A DNA stretch of 64,000 nt from Bacillota bacterium (GTDB lineage: Bacteria > Bacillota > Sulfobacillia > RBS10-35 > Bu92): positions 1-64,000 of the forward strand of contig JADBKN010000015.1 of NCBI GenBank assembly GCA_014896375.1, read 5' to 3'. Below, piece by piece: positions 49,440-58,083 of this stretch (the first letter of the stretch is position 1; each line of letters starts with the position of its first letter). Below the pieces are notes generated by a model, which worked only from the letters and a program-made list of their open reading frames with translations, was not told where the DNA came from and did no database searches. Position numbers and translations under genes: made by a program.

Positions 49440-50584
49440 CGGCCGCCGCCTGGCTGGCGCCGGCTTTGGCTGCGGCGGCGGCCGGCGCGGGGGCGGCGCG
49501 CGCCTGGCGCAGCCGGCTGCTGGAGGATCTGGAGTACCGCCGGGAGGTGCGTCCCACACGCCTCTTCCCCGGTGACCGCGCCGTGCTGGAGATCACGGTG
49601 GAGAACCGCAAGCGGCTGGCTGTGCCGTGGCTCGTCACGGAGGACGAGGTGGCCGAGGGCGTGAGCGTGCTGGCCGCGCGGTCCTGGCGCGCCGCCCGCG
49701 GGCGGCGCGTCTGGGTTCAGGCGTGGCACGTGCCGGGCCGGCACCGCGTGCGCCGCGCCTTCCAGCTGGTGGCGCGGGAGCGCGGCTGGCAGCCGTTCGG
49801 TCCCGTTTCCCTGCGCGCCGGCGACCCGTTCGGGCTCGTGGCGGCGCGGCGCGAGCCGGTGGACGCCGAGGGAGGCCGGCGCGACGGCGTCGTCGTGCTG
49901 CCGCGGCCGCTGCCGCTGGCGGCCGCCGAGGCCTTGAGCGAATACGGCCGCCGCGGGGGCGCGGGCTGGCTGCACCGCGACCCGGCGAACGTGGTGGGAC
50001 TCAGACCGTACACTCCGGGTGACCCCTTCCGCAGCATCGACTGGAAGGCCACGGCGCGCGCCGGCGGGCTGCGCGTGCGGGAGACGGCGCCGTGGCATGC
50101 GCCGTCGCTGGTCCTCGTCGTGGATATCGCCACCACGAGGCCGGTCTGGCTCGGGCGCGTGCGGGCGCGCCAGGAGGCGGCGCTGGGCGTGGCGGCGTGG
50201 TTCGTGCTGCGCGCCGCGGGGGTGGGCGCCCTGCGCCTGCACGTCAACGGCGGGCTTCTGGGCGAGATGGCCGACGTAGACCTGAGCTTGCCGCCGGGAG
50301 GCGCGCCGCTCGCCCTGGAGGCGCTGGGGCGCGTGGCCGGCGCTGTGCGGCGGCCGCTCGCGGAGACGCTGAGGCGCATGCCGCCCTGTCCGGCCGAGGC
50401 GCGCGTCGTCGTGGTGACGGCGCTGCCGGACGGAGAAGTGTGGGAGGCGGCGCACGCCGCCGCGCGGCGGCCGTTCATCGTGGGCGTGGGCGCGGAGGCC
50501 GAGGGCAATCCTTACGTGCACGCGCGCGTAGGAGAGGAGGAGGTCGAGGCCTGGTGGCGGGCGTGTCTCGCGGCCGCGGGGTGA
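49436..50584 (+). CDS. DUF58 domain protein
   Basis: Start overlaps MoxR stop (ATGA). RRGGAGWLHRDPANVVGLRPYTPGDPFRSIDWKATARAGGLRVRETAPWHAPSLVLVVDIATTRP. Confidence 0.93.
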
Positions 50585-51999
50585 GGAGCGGGACGACGGC
50601 GGCTGCAGGACGGGCTCCGGCGGAGGGCGGCGGTCCGGCGGGGGCGCTCCGCGAACGGCGCCGCGCACGGGCCGCCCTCGCCGCGGCGGAGACGGCCACC
50701 GCGCTCGGCCTGGCGCTCACTTGGGGGCGCGGCCTGCCGCCCGGCGCGTTCGGGCTCTTCACAGCGGCGCTCTGGGCCGCGGGCTGGGTGCGGCTCCCCC
50801 GTGAGGGATTCACGGGCCGGCCGGGGCTGCGTGCCGCGGCCCTCGCGGTGGGGCTCCTGGGGTTGGCGGCGGTCGTGGCGGCGATGGAGGAGGCAGCCGG
50901 GCTGGGCGCTGCGTGGGGCGGAGACGTCGCGCACGGCGCTTGGGGCGGAGCCGGGGCGGGCGCGGCGGCCGCGACCGCCGCGACGGCGGCCGCTCTGTGG
51001 GCCGCGGCGGCTCTCGGCGCGTGGCGCGGCAGCACGCTCGCGCGCGCCGCCCTGGACACGGAAGACCGCCGCCGCTGGGTGGCCGCCCATGCTCTGGCCT
51101 GGTGGGTCGCGGCCTGGACTGCCCCCACGGCCGCCTTGCGGCCCGTGCTCGGCGCTTTGGCGGCCGCCGCCGCACTGGCGCTGCTCCTCGGCCTCTGGCG
51201 CGCCCAGCGCGCCGCTCTGATGGAGGAGGCGGCATGGGACGGCGACGGCATGCGCGCGCTCCGCGCCCTGCGGCTCGCGGCCGCCGGCGCCGCGCTCGCC
51301 GCGGCCGCCGGCGCGCTGGGCGCCGCCGCGCGGGGCCCGGCCGGCGCCGTCTGGGACCGGCTGCTGCACGGGCTGGCCGAGGCGGTGGCGCGCCTCACGT
51401 TTCCTCTTGTGGCCTGGCTTCTCGGCGTGCTGCAACCGTACGGCGGCCGCATCCGCGAGCAGCTGGAGCGCGTGGCGCAGTCCACTGGCGTGCAGGGCAC
51501 GGCCCCGCCGCCGGCGCCGCCCGCCCACGGCCAGGGGTGGACATGGGCCGCGCTGGCGGCCGCGGCTGCGGTTCTGGCCGTGGCGGCAGCGCTTTGGGCG
51601 CGGCGGCCGGCGGAGGAGGGCGGCGCTCCGGCGGACGAAGCCGCCTTCCTGGAAGTGCGGGAAGCCCTGGAGGACGATGCCGCCGGCCGCGCGAGAACGG
51701 CCGCGGCCGGCGCGCCGGAGGCGCCGCCGGAGGCCGTGCGGCGCGTGCGCGCCGCCTACCGACGCTGGGCGCGCGCGGCGGCGCGTCGCGGGCGCGGGCG
51801 TGCGCCCGCGGAGACGGCGCGGGAGCACGCGCGGGCGGCGGTGGCGCGCCCGCTGGCGGCGGCGCCGGCCGCGGCCGAGCTCTTGCAGATCTACGAGCGC
51901 GCCCGCTACGGAGGCCTCGCCGGAGCCGAAGACGCGCGCCGGGCGGAGGCGGCCGCCCGTGCGGCGGAGGCGGAGGTGGCGCCCCGTGAACGCGCCTGA
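50581..51999 (+). CDS. DUF4129-type multi-TM protein, no recognisable transglutaminase core
   Basis: GTGA overlap with DUF58; multiple Ala-rich TMs; C-terminal AVRRVRAAYRRWARAAARRGRGRAPAETAREHARAAV...AELLQIYERARYGG. Confidence 0.8.
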   Translation: MRSGTTAAAGRAPAEGGGPAGALRERRRARAALAAAETATALGLALTWGRGLPPGAFGLFTAALWAAGWVRLPREGFTGRPGLRAAALAVGLLGLAAVVAAMEEAAGLGAAWGGDVAHGAWGGAGAGAAAATAATAAALWAAAALGAWRGSTLARAALDTEDRRRWVAAHALAWWVAAWTAPTAALRPVLGALAAAAALALLLGLWRAQRAALMEEAAWDGDGMRALRALRLAAAGAALAAAAGALGAAARGPAGAVWDRLLHGLAEAVARLTFPLVAWLLGVLQPYGGRIREQLERVAQSTGVQGTAPPPAPPAHGQGWTWAALAAAAAVLAVAAALWARRPAEEGGAPADEAAFLEVREALEDDAAGRARTAAAGAPEAPPEAVRRVRAAYRRWARAAARRGRGRAPAETAREHARAAVARPLAAAPAAAELLQIYERARYGGLAGAEDARRAEAAARAAEAEVAPRERA

Positions 52000-52249
52000 C
52001 GAAGCCGCCGGAGGCGCCCTGGGCGGCGTGCGGCCGACGCGCGCGGATCCGCGCTGCTGCGCGAGCTGCGTCCATGTGGGCGTGCGCCACGAGGGCGGTC
52101 GCGTGGTCGTCGTCTGCCGCCGCCTGGGGTACGAGACGAGGCCGGAGTGGCGCTTCCTCTGCTGGACGCCGAAGCCCCGGGTTCAGGGTCGGCCCGGCGG
52201 GCAAGACGAGCGCGGCGCAGCGCCGGAGGAAGAGCGCGGGCGCCCCTGA
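51986..52249 (+). CDS. Small Cys-rich protein (putative zinc ribbon)
   Basis: GTG start overlapping upstream CDS; DPRCCASCVHVGVRHEGGRVVVVCRRLGYETRPEWRFLCW: CxxC...C...C. Confidence 0.6.
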   Translation: MNAPDEAAGGALGGVRPTRADPRCCASCVHVGVRHEGGRVVVVCRRLGYETRPEWRFLCWTPKPRVQGRPGGQDERGAAPEEERGRP

Positions 52250-52261
52250 GAGCGCGCGCCG

Positions 52262-53500
52262 TCACTCGCCCTTGAGCAGCGCCTCCCGCTCCGCGGCCGC
52301 CACCGGCTCCCCGGACTTCACGAGTTCCAGGAGCCGCTTCCGCCCGCGCGGCGCGCCGATGAGCACGGCCCCCGCCAGCCGCCCTTCAAGGAAGAAGAGC
52401 GTCCGCGCCGTGCGCGCCGCCGCGTCGACGCGCGTCACAGCCTCCAGACCCGGGTGGTCCTCGGGCGTCATGCCCAGGACGCTGATGTTCGAGTCGAAGA
52501 GGGGGCTGGAGTAGGTCGGCACTTCGCGGTAGACCTCTCCGGCGCCGAGCATGTTGCGCGCCGCCACGCGGCCGTGCATGAGGGCGTTGTCCCACGTGCC
52601 CATGCGGTGCCGCCGGCCGATGATCGGGTCGAAGAAGCGGGCCACGTCGCCCGCCGCGAAGACGCCCTCGATGCCGGTGGAGAGCCGCTCGTCGGTGCGC
52701 ACGGCGCCGTCCTCCAGGGGCACGGGGGAGCCGGCGAGCCAGGCGGTGTACATCTCCAGGCCCACCCCCGCGCCCACGAGGTCGCACGGGTAGCGGCGAC
52801 CGCTCTTCGTCTCCACCGCCACCGCGAGACCGTCGCGCACGACGACCCGCGCCACCTCCTCGTTGTGCACCACCTCGACGCCCCGCTCCCCCGCGATGGC
52901 GTCGACGAGTTCGCCGGCCTCCGGAGGCAGCACGCGCCTCAGGAAGCGGTCGCCGCGCATGAGCCAGGTGACGCGCAAGCCCTGCTGGACAAAGCCTTCG
53001 GTCAGCTCATAGGCGATGAAGCTGCCGCCGATGACGACGGCGCGCGCCTCCGCGCCGCTGCGCGCGCGCGCCTCCGCGGCGGCCTCCAGCAGGCGGCGGG
53101 TGTCGTCGAGCGTCTGGAAGTGCAGGACGTTCGGGGCGTCGTCGCCCGGCACGCCCAGGCGGCGCGGCCGGCCGCCGGTGGCGATGAGCAGAGCATCCCA
53201 CGGGAGCGCCTCGCCCGTCGACAGCTCCAGCGTGCGCTCCGCGACGTGCAGAGCGGCGGCCTCCGTCTCCAGGCGCAGGTCGATGCCGCGCTGCGCGTGC
53301 CACTCCACGGTGCGGAGAAGCGTGCGCTCCGGCGCCAGGCGGCCCTGCAGCACGCGCGGCAGCGAGACGCGGTTGTAGAGCGGGTAGGGCTCTAGGCCGA
53401 TGAGCGTGATGCGGCCAGACGGGTCGAGCTTGCGCAGCTCCTCCGCCGCCGTGGTGCCGGCGGCCCCGTTGCCGACGATGACGAAGCGGCGTTCCGCCAA
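52262..53500 (-). CDS. FAD-dependent pyridine nucleotide-disulfide oxidoreductase (nitrite reductase/rubredoxin reductase type)
   Basis: TTG start 53500; RRFVIVGNGAAGTTAAEELRKLDPSGRITLIGLEPYPLYNRVSLPRVLQG...VFAAGDVARFFDP. The ORF track extends upstream into a low-complexity segment. Confidence 0.9.
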   Translation of the reverse strand: MAERRFVIVGNGAAGTTAAEELRKLDPSGRITLIGLEPYPLYNRVSLPRVLQGRLAPERTLLRTVEWHAQRGIDLRLETEAAALHVAERTLELSTGEALPWDALLIATGGRPRRLGVPGDDAPNVLHFQTLDDTRRLLEAAAEARARSGAEARAVVIGGSFIAYELTEGFVQQGLRVTWLMRGDRFLRRVLPPEAGELVDAIAGERGVEVVHNEEVARVVVRDGLAVAVETKSGRRYPCDLVGAGVGLEMYTAWLAGSPVPLEDGAVRTDERLSTGIEGVFAAGDVARFFDPIIGRRHRMGTWDNALMHGRVAARNMLGAGEVYREVPTYSSPLFDSNISVLGMTPEDHPGLEAVTRVDAAARTARTLFFLEGRLAGAVLIGAPRGRKRLLELVKSGEPVAAAEREALLKGE

Positions 53501-53517
53501 ACGAGGACCCCCCCGAT

Positions 53518-53538
53518 CAAGAGTCTGCGCGACTCTTG
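53518..53538. promoter_or_regulatory. Perfect inverted repeat upstream of the FAD oxidoreductase
   Basis: CAAGAGTC-TGCGC-GACTCTTG, 8-bp arms, 5-nt loop, 18 nt before the TTG start; no T tract. Confidence 0.6.
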
Positions 53539-53618
53539 AGGCCGCCACACGCGGCGCGCGGGGCGCGGCGCCCGGCGCGCGGGCGCGCCGCGGGGTAGCG
53601 GAGGGGCGCGCCTCGCCG

Positions 53619-54617
53619 TCAGGGCTCGCCGGCCGGGTTGCGCCGGAAGGCCTCCGCCTGCGGCCGCATGTCGGTGACCTCGACGTGGTCAGTCTGGCCG
53701 AAGCGCTGGAGGATGGCAAGCGTCTCGTCCGGGCGGTCGGTGTGGATGTGGACCTTCGCCTGCGTTTCGTCTCCGGCTACGACGAGGCTGTCGCCCATCG
53801 GCAAAAGCTCTGCGCGCAGGCGCTCCAGGTCGAGCCCGGGCCCGGTGAGCACGAGCTGCACCTCGATGGGGTAACGCAGGTCGAAGTCGCTCTGGCCCTC
53901 GATGTGCGCCTGCGCCTGGACGGCGAGGGCCTGGCGCGAGGCGGCGCGCTGGGCGAGCTCCCGGCCCACCTTCAGCGCGAGGCGCCGGTGGCGCAGGAAC
54001 TGCGCGGCGCCGTCCAGCATGTGGCAGAGCGCCAGGCCGGCGGCGTCGACGACACCCGCCTCCTTCAGCACGGGGAGGAGGTCGGGCGTGCGCGCGAGCG
54101 CCTCCCGCGCGGCGCGGCGGGCGGCGTCGAGCACGCCCAGGACGTCGGCGCCGCGGGCCGCCGCGGCGCGGCCGCTGGCCGCAGCCTCGCGCGCCACGGT
54201 GAGGATCGTGCCCTCCTTCGGCTCCGCCACCGCGCGGTAGCTCAGCTCCGAGGCCAGCGCCAGTCCCTCGGCGAAGACGGCCGCGCTGAGGACCTCCAGG
54301 CCGCGCGCGGCCTTGGCGATGCCGCGCAGCATCTGCGCGAGGATGAGGCCGGAGTTGCCGCGCGCGCCCATGAGGGCGCCCATGGAGGCCTTCTGAAGGA
54401 GTGCCCCGGCGGACGGTTCCGTGCCGCGGCCGGGCTCCTCGTTCGCGCCCTCCGGGCCGCAGGCGGCGCGCAGCGTGCCCAGCATGTTGCCGCCGGTGTC
54501 GCCGTCGGGCACGGGGAAGACGTTCAGGGCGTCGACCTGCCGGCGGTGGCGCTCCAGGGAGCGCACGGCGCCGCTGCCGATCACCCGCAGGTCATCGGCG
54601 GTGAGCGTGTCGATCAA
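53619..54617 (-). CDS. DAK2 domain protein (FakA-like, short form)
   Basis: TTG start after AAGGAG; VDALNVFPVPDGDTGGNMLGTL...ASMGALMGARGNSGLILAQMLRG...GDSLVVAGDETQAKVHIHTDRPDETL. Confidence 0.9.
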   Translation of the reverse strand: MIDTLTADDLRVIGSGAVRSLERHRRQVDALNVFPVPDGDTGGNMLGTLRAACGPEGANEEPGRGTEPSAGALLQKASMGALMGARGNSGLILAQMLRGIAKAARGLEVLSAAVFAEGLALASELSYRAVAEPKEGTILTVAREAAASGRAAAARGADVLGVLDAARRAAREALARTPDLLPVLKEAGVVDAAGLALCHMLDGAAQFLRHRRLALKVGRELAQRAASRQALAVQAQAHIEGQSDFDLRYPIEVQLVLTGPGLDLERLRAELLPMGDSLVVAGDETQAKVHIHTDRPDETLAILQRFGQTDHVEVTDMRPQAEAFRRNPAGEP

Positions 54618-55525
54618 GACGGCTCTCCTTTCCCTCCGTCCGCGCCCGGCGAGCCGCCCGCGCCGGCCTCGGGATCCTCGCAGCTGACGAGGCCCAGAAG
54701 CCCGGGGCCGGTATGCACGCCCAGTACCGGGGTGAACGGTTCGATCCACAGGTCGTCGGGGCGGAAGCGGTCGCGGATGCGCTCCGCCCACTCCCGCGCC
54801 TCGTCCTCGGCGTCCGCGTGGATGACGACCATGCGCCGCCGCCCCTCGCCCGTGAGTCGCCGTTCTGTCTCCTCTTCGATGCGCTGCAGGCCGGCGCGGC
54901 GGCTGCGGACGACGCCGGGGGAGTCGACTTCGCCGTCGACCAGCGTGAGCAGCGGGTGGAGGCCGAGGATCTTGCCCACCAGCCCGCGCGCCCGCCCTAC
55001 GCGGCCCCCGCGGATGAGATACTCAAGGGTATCGACCACGGCCAGGAGCACGATGCGCAGGCGGAGCCGGTCCAGCGCGGCGAGGATCTCGTCCACGGAA
55101 GCGCCCTCCGCCGCGCGCTCGGCCGCCTTGAGCGCGAGCAGGCCGTGGCCAGCGGAGGCCATGCGGCTGTCCACCACGGCGATGCGCACGCCGTCGAACA
55201 TGTCTTCCACAAGCTCTGCAGCCTGCAGGGCGGAGTTGTAGGTACCGCTGAGGCGGCTGGAGATCGTCACGCAGACGATGTCGCGCCCTTCTTGGGCGAT
55301 GGGCTGGAACACGGCGACGAAGTCCCCGGGCGAGGGTTGGGTCGTGCCCGCCGTGCCCTTGAAGGCGGCGAGCTTGCGATAGAACTCATCCGGGTGGATG
55401 TCGACGCCGTCGCGGTAGGACTCATCCCCGAAGACCACCCTCAGCGGCACGCTGGGGACGTGGAAACGGTCGCGCACGGCGGCCGGGATCATGCCGGTGG
55501 AGTCGGTCACGACGACGGGGGCCAC
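54614..55525 (-). CDS. DegV family fatty-acid-binding protein
   Basis: GTG start after GGAGGA; VVTDSTGMIPAAVRDRFHVPSVPLRVVFGDESYRDGVDI...TTQPSPGDF...ISSRLSGTYNSA. Confidence 0.95.
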   Translation of the reverse strand: MAPVVVTDSTGMIPAAVRDRFHVPSVPLRVVFGDESYRDGVDIHPDEFYRKLAAFKGTAGTTQPSPGDFVAVFQPIAQEGRDIVCVTISSRLSGTYNSALQAAELVEDMFDGVRIAVVDSRMASAGHGLLALKAAERAAEGASVDEILAALDRLRLRIVLLAVVDTLEYLIRGGRVGRARGLVGKILGLHPLLTLVDGEVDSPGVVRSRRAGLQRIEEETERRLTGEGRRRMVVIHADAEDEAREWAERIRDRFRPDDLWIEPFTPVLGVHTGPGLLGLVSCEDPEAGAGGSPGADGGKGEPS

Positions 55526-55644
55526 GCGTATCCTCCTCGAACCTGCCCCCGCGGGGGGAGCCGGCGAACGACGCTGCCGTAGGCGCATGTCGCGCCGTTT
55601 GTTAATACGGCGAAAATGTCCGTTCGCCTGCTGGGCCGCCCCGA

Positions 55645-56886
55645 TCAGCTGCGAAGGAGCCCCCCGGCCGGCCGGCCTCCTTCGGGTGCCGGGAGGACGC
55701 GCCGGCGCCAGGCGCGCCGGCGGGCCGGGTTCCCCCAGCCCGCAATGGCGGCCAGGCGCCGCAGGAGATACGCCAGCCCGCCGACATCGTACGCGTGGTG
55801 GGCCTCCACGAGCCGCTTGACCACCATGGCGGGCATGCCGTAGAGGCTCTCGCGCCCCCAGCGGCCGACGCCCTCCCGCCGTCCCAGGGAGGCGAACACG
55901 CCCCGCTGCCGCGGCACGAACGCCTCCAGCTCCTGCCCGCGCTCGGCGCGCCAGGCGTTGCGCGCGGCCAGGCGCCCCTCCTGGACGGCCATCTGCGCCG
56001 TGGGCGGCACCACGCGGCCGCTCGCCGGGTCGGTGGGCGCGGCGCAGTCGCCGGCGAGGAAGATGCGCTCGTCGTCCGGGCAGCGCAGGTACGCGTCGAC
56101 GAGGCCGCGGTCGCCGCGCGTCACCGGGAGGCCGGACTCCCGCACCACGGGGTTGGCGCGCACGCCGCCGGCCCAGACGAGGAGGTCGTAGGCGCGTGCG
56201 GCGCCGCCCTCAAGCGTGACCTCGTGAGCGTCGACCTCCGTGATCGCCCGCCCTGTGAGGATTTGCACCCCCTTGCCCTCGAGCACACGCACGGCCGCCT
56301 CGACGAGCTCCGGCTCGAAGCCGGGCATGATGTGCGGTCCGGCGTCGATCACCGTCACCCGCAGGTCGGGGTAGCTGTCCGCGACCTCCGCGGCCAGCTG
56401 CACGCCCGTCAGGCCCCCGCCGGCGACCACCACACGCGCATCCGGGCGGCGCTCCGCCAGCTCCTCAAGGCGGGCGCGCAGCCGGCGCGCGCTGCGCAGG
56501 TCGGTGAGCGGCACGCCGTGTTCCTTCGCGCCGGGCACGCCGTAGTACTCCGGGATGCTGCCGAGGGCCACGATGAGCCGCGCATACGGCACCTCGCCCC
56601 GCTCGCAGACCACGCGGCGCGCCGCGGCGTCGATGCGCAGCACGCGGTCGACGACCAGGCGGTGCGGCGGCTGCACGACCCGCTCAAGGGGCACGGTGAT
56701 GTCCGCCTCCTCCTCCTCGCCCGCGGCGAACTCGTGCAGCTCGGTCGTGAAGTAATGCGTGCGGCCGCGGTTGACGAGACAGAGCGGGGCGCTGCGGCCC
56801 AGCGCGCGGCGCAGTTCCAGGTAGGCCGTGAGACCGGCGTAGCCGGCACCCAGGATCACAATGGCGTCATCGTCCGGCATGGACAT
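55645..56886 (-). CDS. Type II NADH dehydrogenase-like FAD oxidoreductase
   Basis: AIVILGAGYAGLTAYLELRRALG...THYFTTELHEFAAGEEEEADITVPL...VVAGGGLTGVQLAAEVAD...FLAGDCAAP. Confidence 0.93.
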   Translation of the reverse strand: MSMPDDDAIVILGAGYAGLTAYLELRRALGRSAPLCLVNRGRTHYFTTELHEFAAGEEEEADITVPLERVVQPPHRLVVDRVLRIDAAARRVVCERGEVPYARLIVALGSIPEYYGVPGAKEHGVPLTDLRSARRLRARLEELAERRPDARVVVAGGGLTGVQLAAEVADSYPDLRVTVIDAGPHIMPGFEPELVEAAVRVLEGKGVQILTGRAITEVDAHEVTLEGGAARAYDLLVWAGGVRANPVVRESGLPVTRGDRGLVDAYLRCPDDERIFLAGDCAAPTDPASGRVVPPTAQMAVQEGRLAARNAWRAERGQELEAFVPRQRGVFASLGRREGVGRWGRESLYGMPAMVVKRLVEAHHAYDVGGLAYLLRRLAAIAGWGNPARRRAWRRRVLPAPEGGRPAGGLLRS

Positions 56887-56956
56887 CTCCTCCCCGCCCA
56901 GTGTTCCCCGCCGCGGCCGGCGCCCGCGGTCTCGCTCCCACGTGTGGGCGGTTCTC

Positions 56957-57943
56957 TCACACGAGGAGCACGGCGAGGTAGGCGACGAAGATCGCGCCGC
57001 AGGCCAAAAGCCAGCCCCGCGCGCCCGCCGCGCCGCGCCAGGCGAAGGCGGCGCCGACGCCGGCGGCGCCGGCCGCCACGAGAGCCGCCGGGCCCAGGTG
57101 CCAGGGGCAGAGCGCCAGCGACACGGCCACGGGCAGCGTGGCCGACATGACGAGCGCGCCGCTCACGTTCTGGAGCGCCAGGTCGAGCTTGCCGCGCAGG
57201 GCCCACAGGGCGGCCGTCGTGATCTCCGGGAGTTCCGTGGCCAACGGCGCCAGGGTGAGGGAGACGACGAGCGACGGCAGCTGCCAGGCGCGGCTCAATT
57301 CCTCAAGCGCGTGCACGAGGAGCTCCGCGCCGAAGGCCAGGCCGGCGCAGCCGGCGAGCGTCTGCAGGACGAGCCACGGCAGGCGGCCGGCGGCCGGAAG
57401 TCGAAACAAAAGAGGCGGCGGGGGGCCGCGGCGCTCGCCCCGGTCCCAGCTGCGAAGGCAGAAGACGGCCCAGGCGGCGAGGAAGAACGGCGCCGCGGCC
57501 GGCCGCAGCCCCGGTGCCGGCAGCGCGGCGAGCGCCACGGCGGCCGCGAAGAGCGCGCCGAACCAGAGGAGATTGCGCCGCACGCCCGGCGCGGCGCTCG
57601 CGGCCTCCCCCGGCCCTGCGCCGCCCCGCCGCTCGACGGCGGCCGGCCGCGGCGCGCGCGCGCGCCCGGCCGCCCAGCCGACGAGCCCGAACGCAAGGGT
57701 GGCCAGCACGGCCGGAGAGCCGAGCGCCGTGCCCGTGCTCACGCCGCCCGCGCCGCCCAGCGCGGCGAGGAGCGTCACGAGCGTCTCCGGGAGCGTGCCG
57801 CCCAGCGCCGCCAGCACCGAGCCGGTGCCCGCGGGCCCCAGGCGCCAGCGGTGCGCCAGCCACTCCACGCCGTTGACGAAGAGCTCGGCTGCGAGGACGA
57901 TCAGCGCGGCAGCAGCGGCGGCCCGGAGAAAAAGGGGGATCAT
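56957..57943 (-). CDS. CaCA family Na+/Ca2+ exchanger-like antiporter
   Basis: MIPLFLRAAAAAALIVLAAELFVNGVEWLAHRWRLGPAGTGSVLAALGGTLPETLVTLLA...PLATELPEITTAALWALRGKLDLALQNVSGA: alpha-repeats. Confidence 0.85.
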   Translation of the reverse strand: MIPLFLRAAAAAALIVLAAELFVNGVEWLAHRWRLGPAGTGSVLAALGGTLPETLVTLLAALGGAGGVSTGTALGSPAVLATLAFGLVGWAAGRARAPRPAAVERRGGAGPGEAASAAPGVRRNLLWFGALFAAAVALAALPAPGLRPAAAPFFLAAWAVFCLRSWDRGERRGPPPPLLFRLPAAGRLPWLVLQTLAGCAGLAFGAELLVHALEELSRAWQLPSLVVSLTLAPLATELPEITTAALWALRGKLDLALQNVSGALVMSATLPVAVSLALCPWHLGPAALVAAGAAGVGAAFAWRGAAGARGWLLACGAIFVAYLAVLLV

Positions 57944-58083
57944 GACGGCGGCGGCCTCCACGCGCCATCCGTATGCGCCGGGGCGGGGGGCCATGCCGGA
58001 CGGGTCGGGGTTTCCAGCGGGCGCCGTCTCGTACTAACCTTGTAAGCGGGTTTGCAGGGGGTTTCCAGGAAGGGGCGAGGCAC

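Noticed and set aside
55600-55625. CGCCGTTTGTTAATACGGCG inverted repeat as a Rex site or terminator
   Set aside because: Six-bp arms only, no Rex consensus (TTGTGAA-N4-TTCACAA) and no T tract on the relevant strand; too weak to claim.
58005-58070. Repeated GGGGTTTCCAG upstream of lpdA
   Set aside because: Two copies of an 11-mer without symmetry; could be chance in a GC-rich leader.
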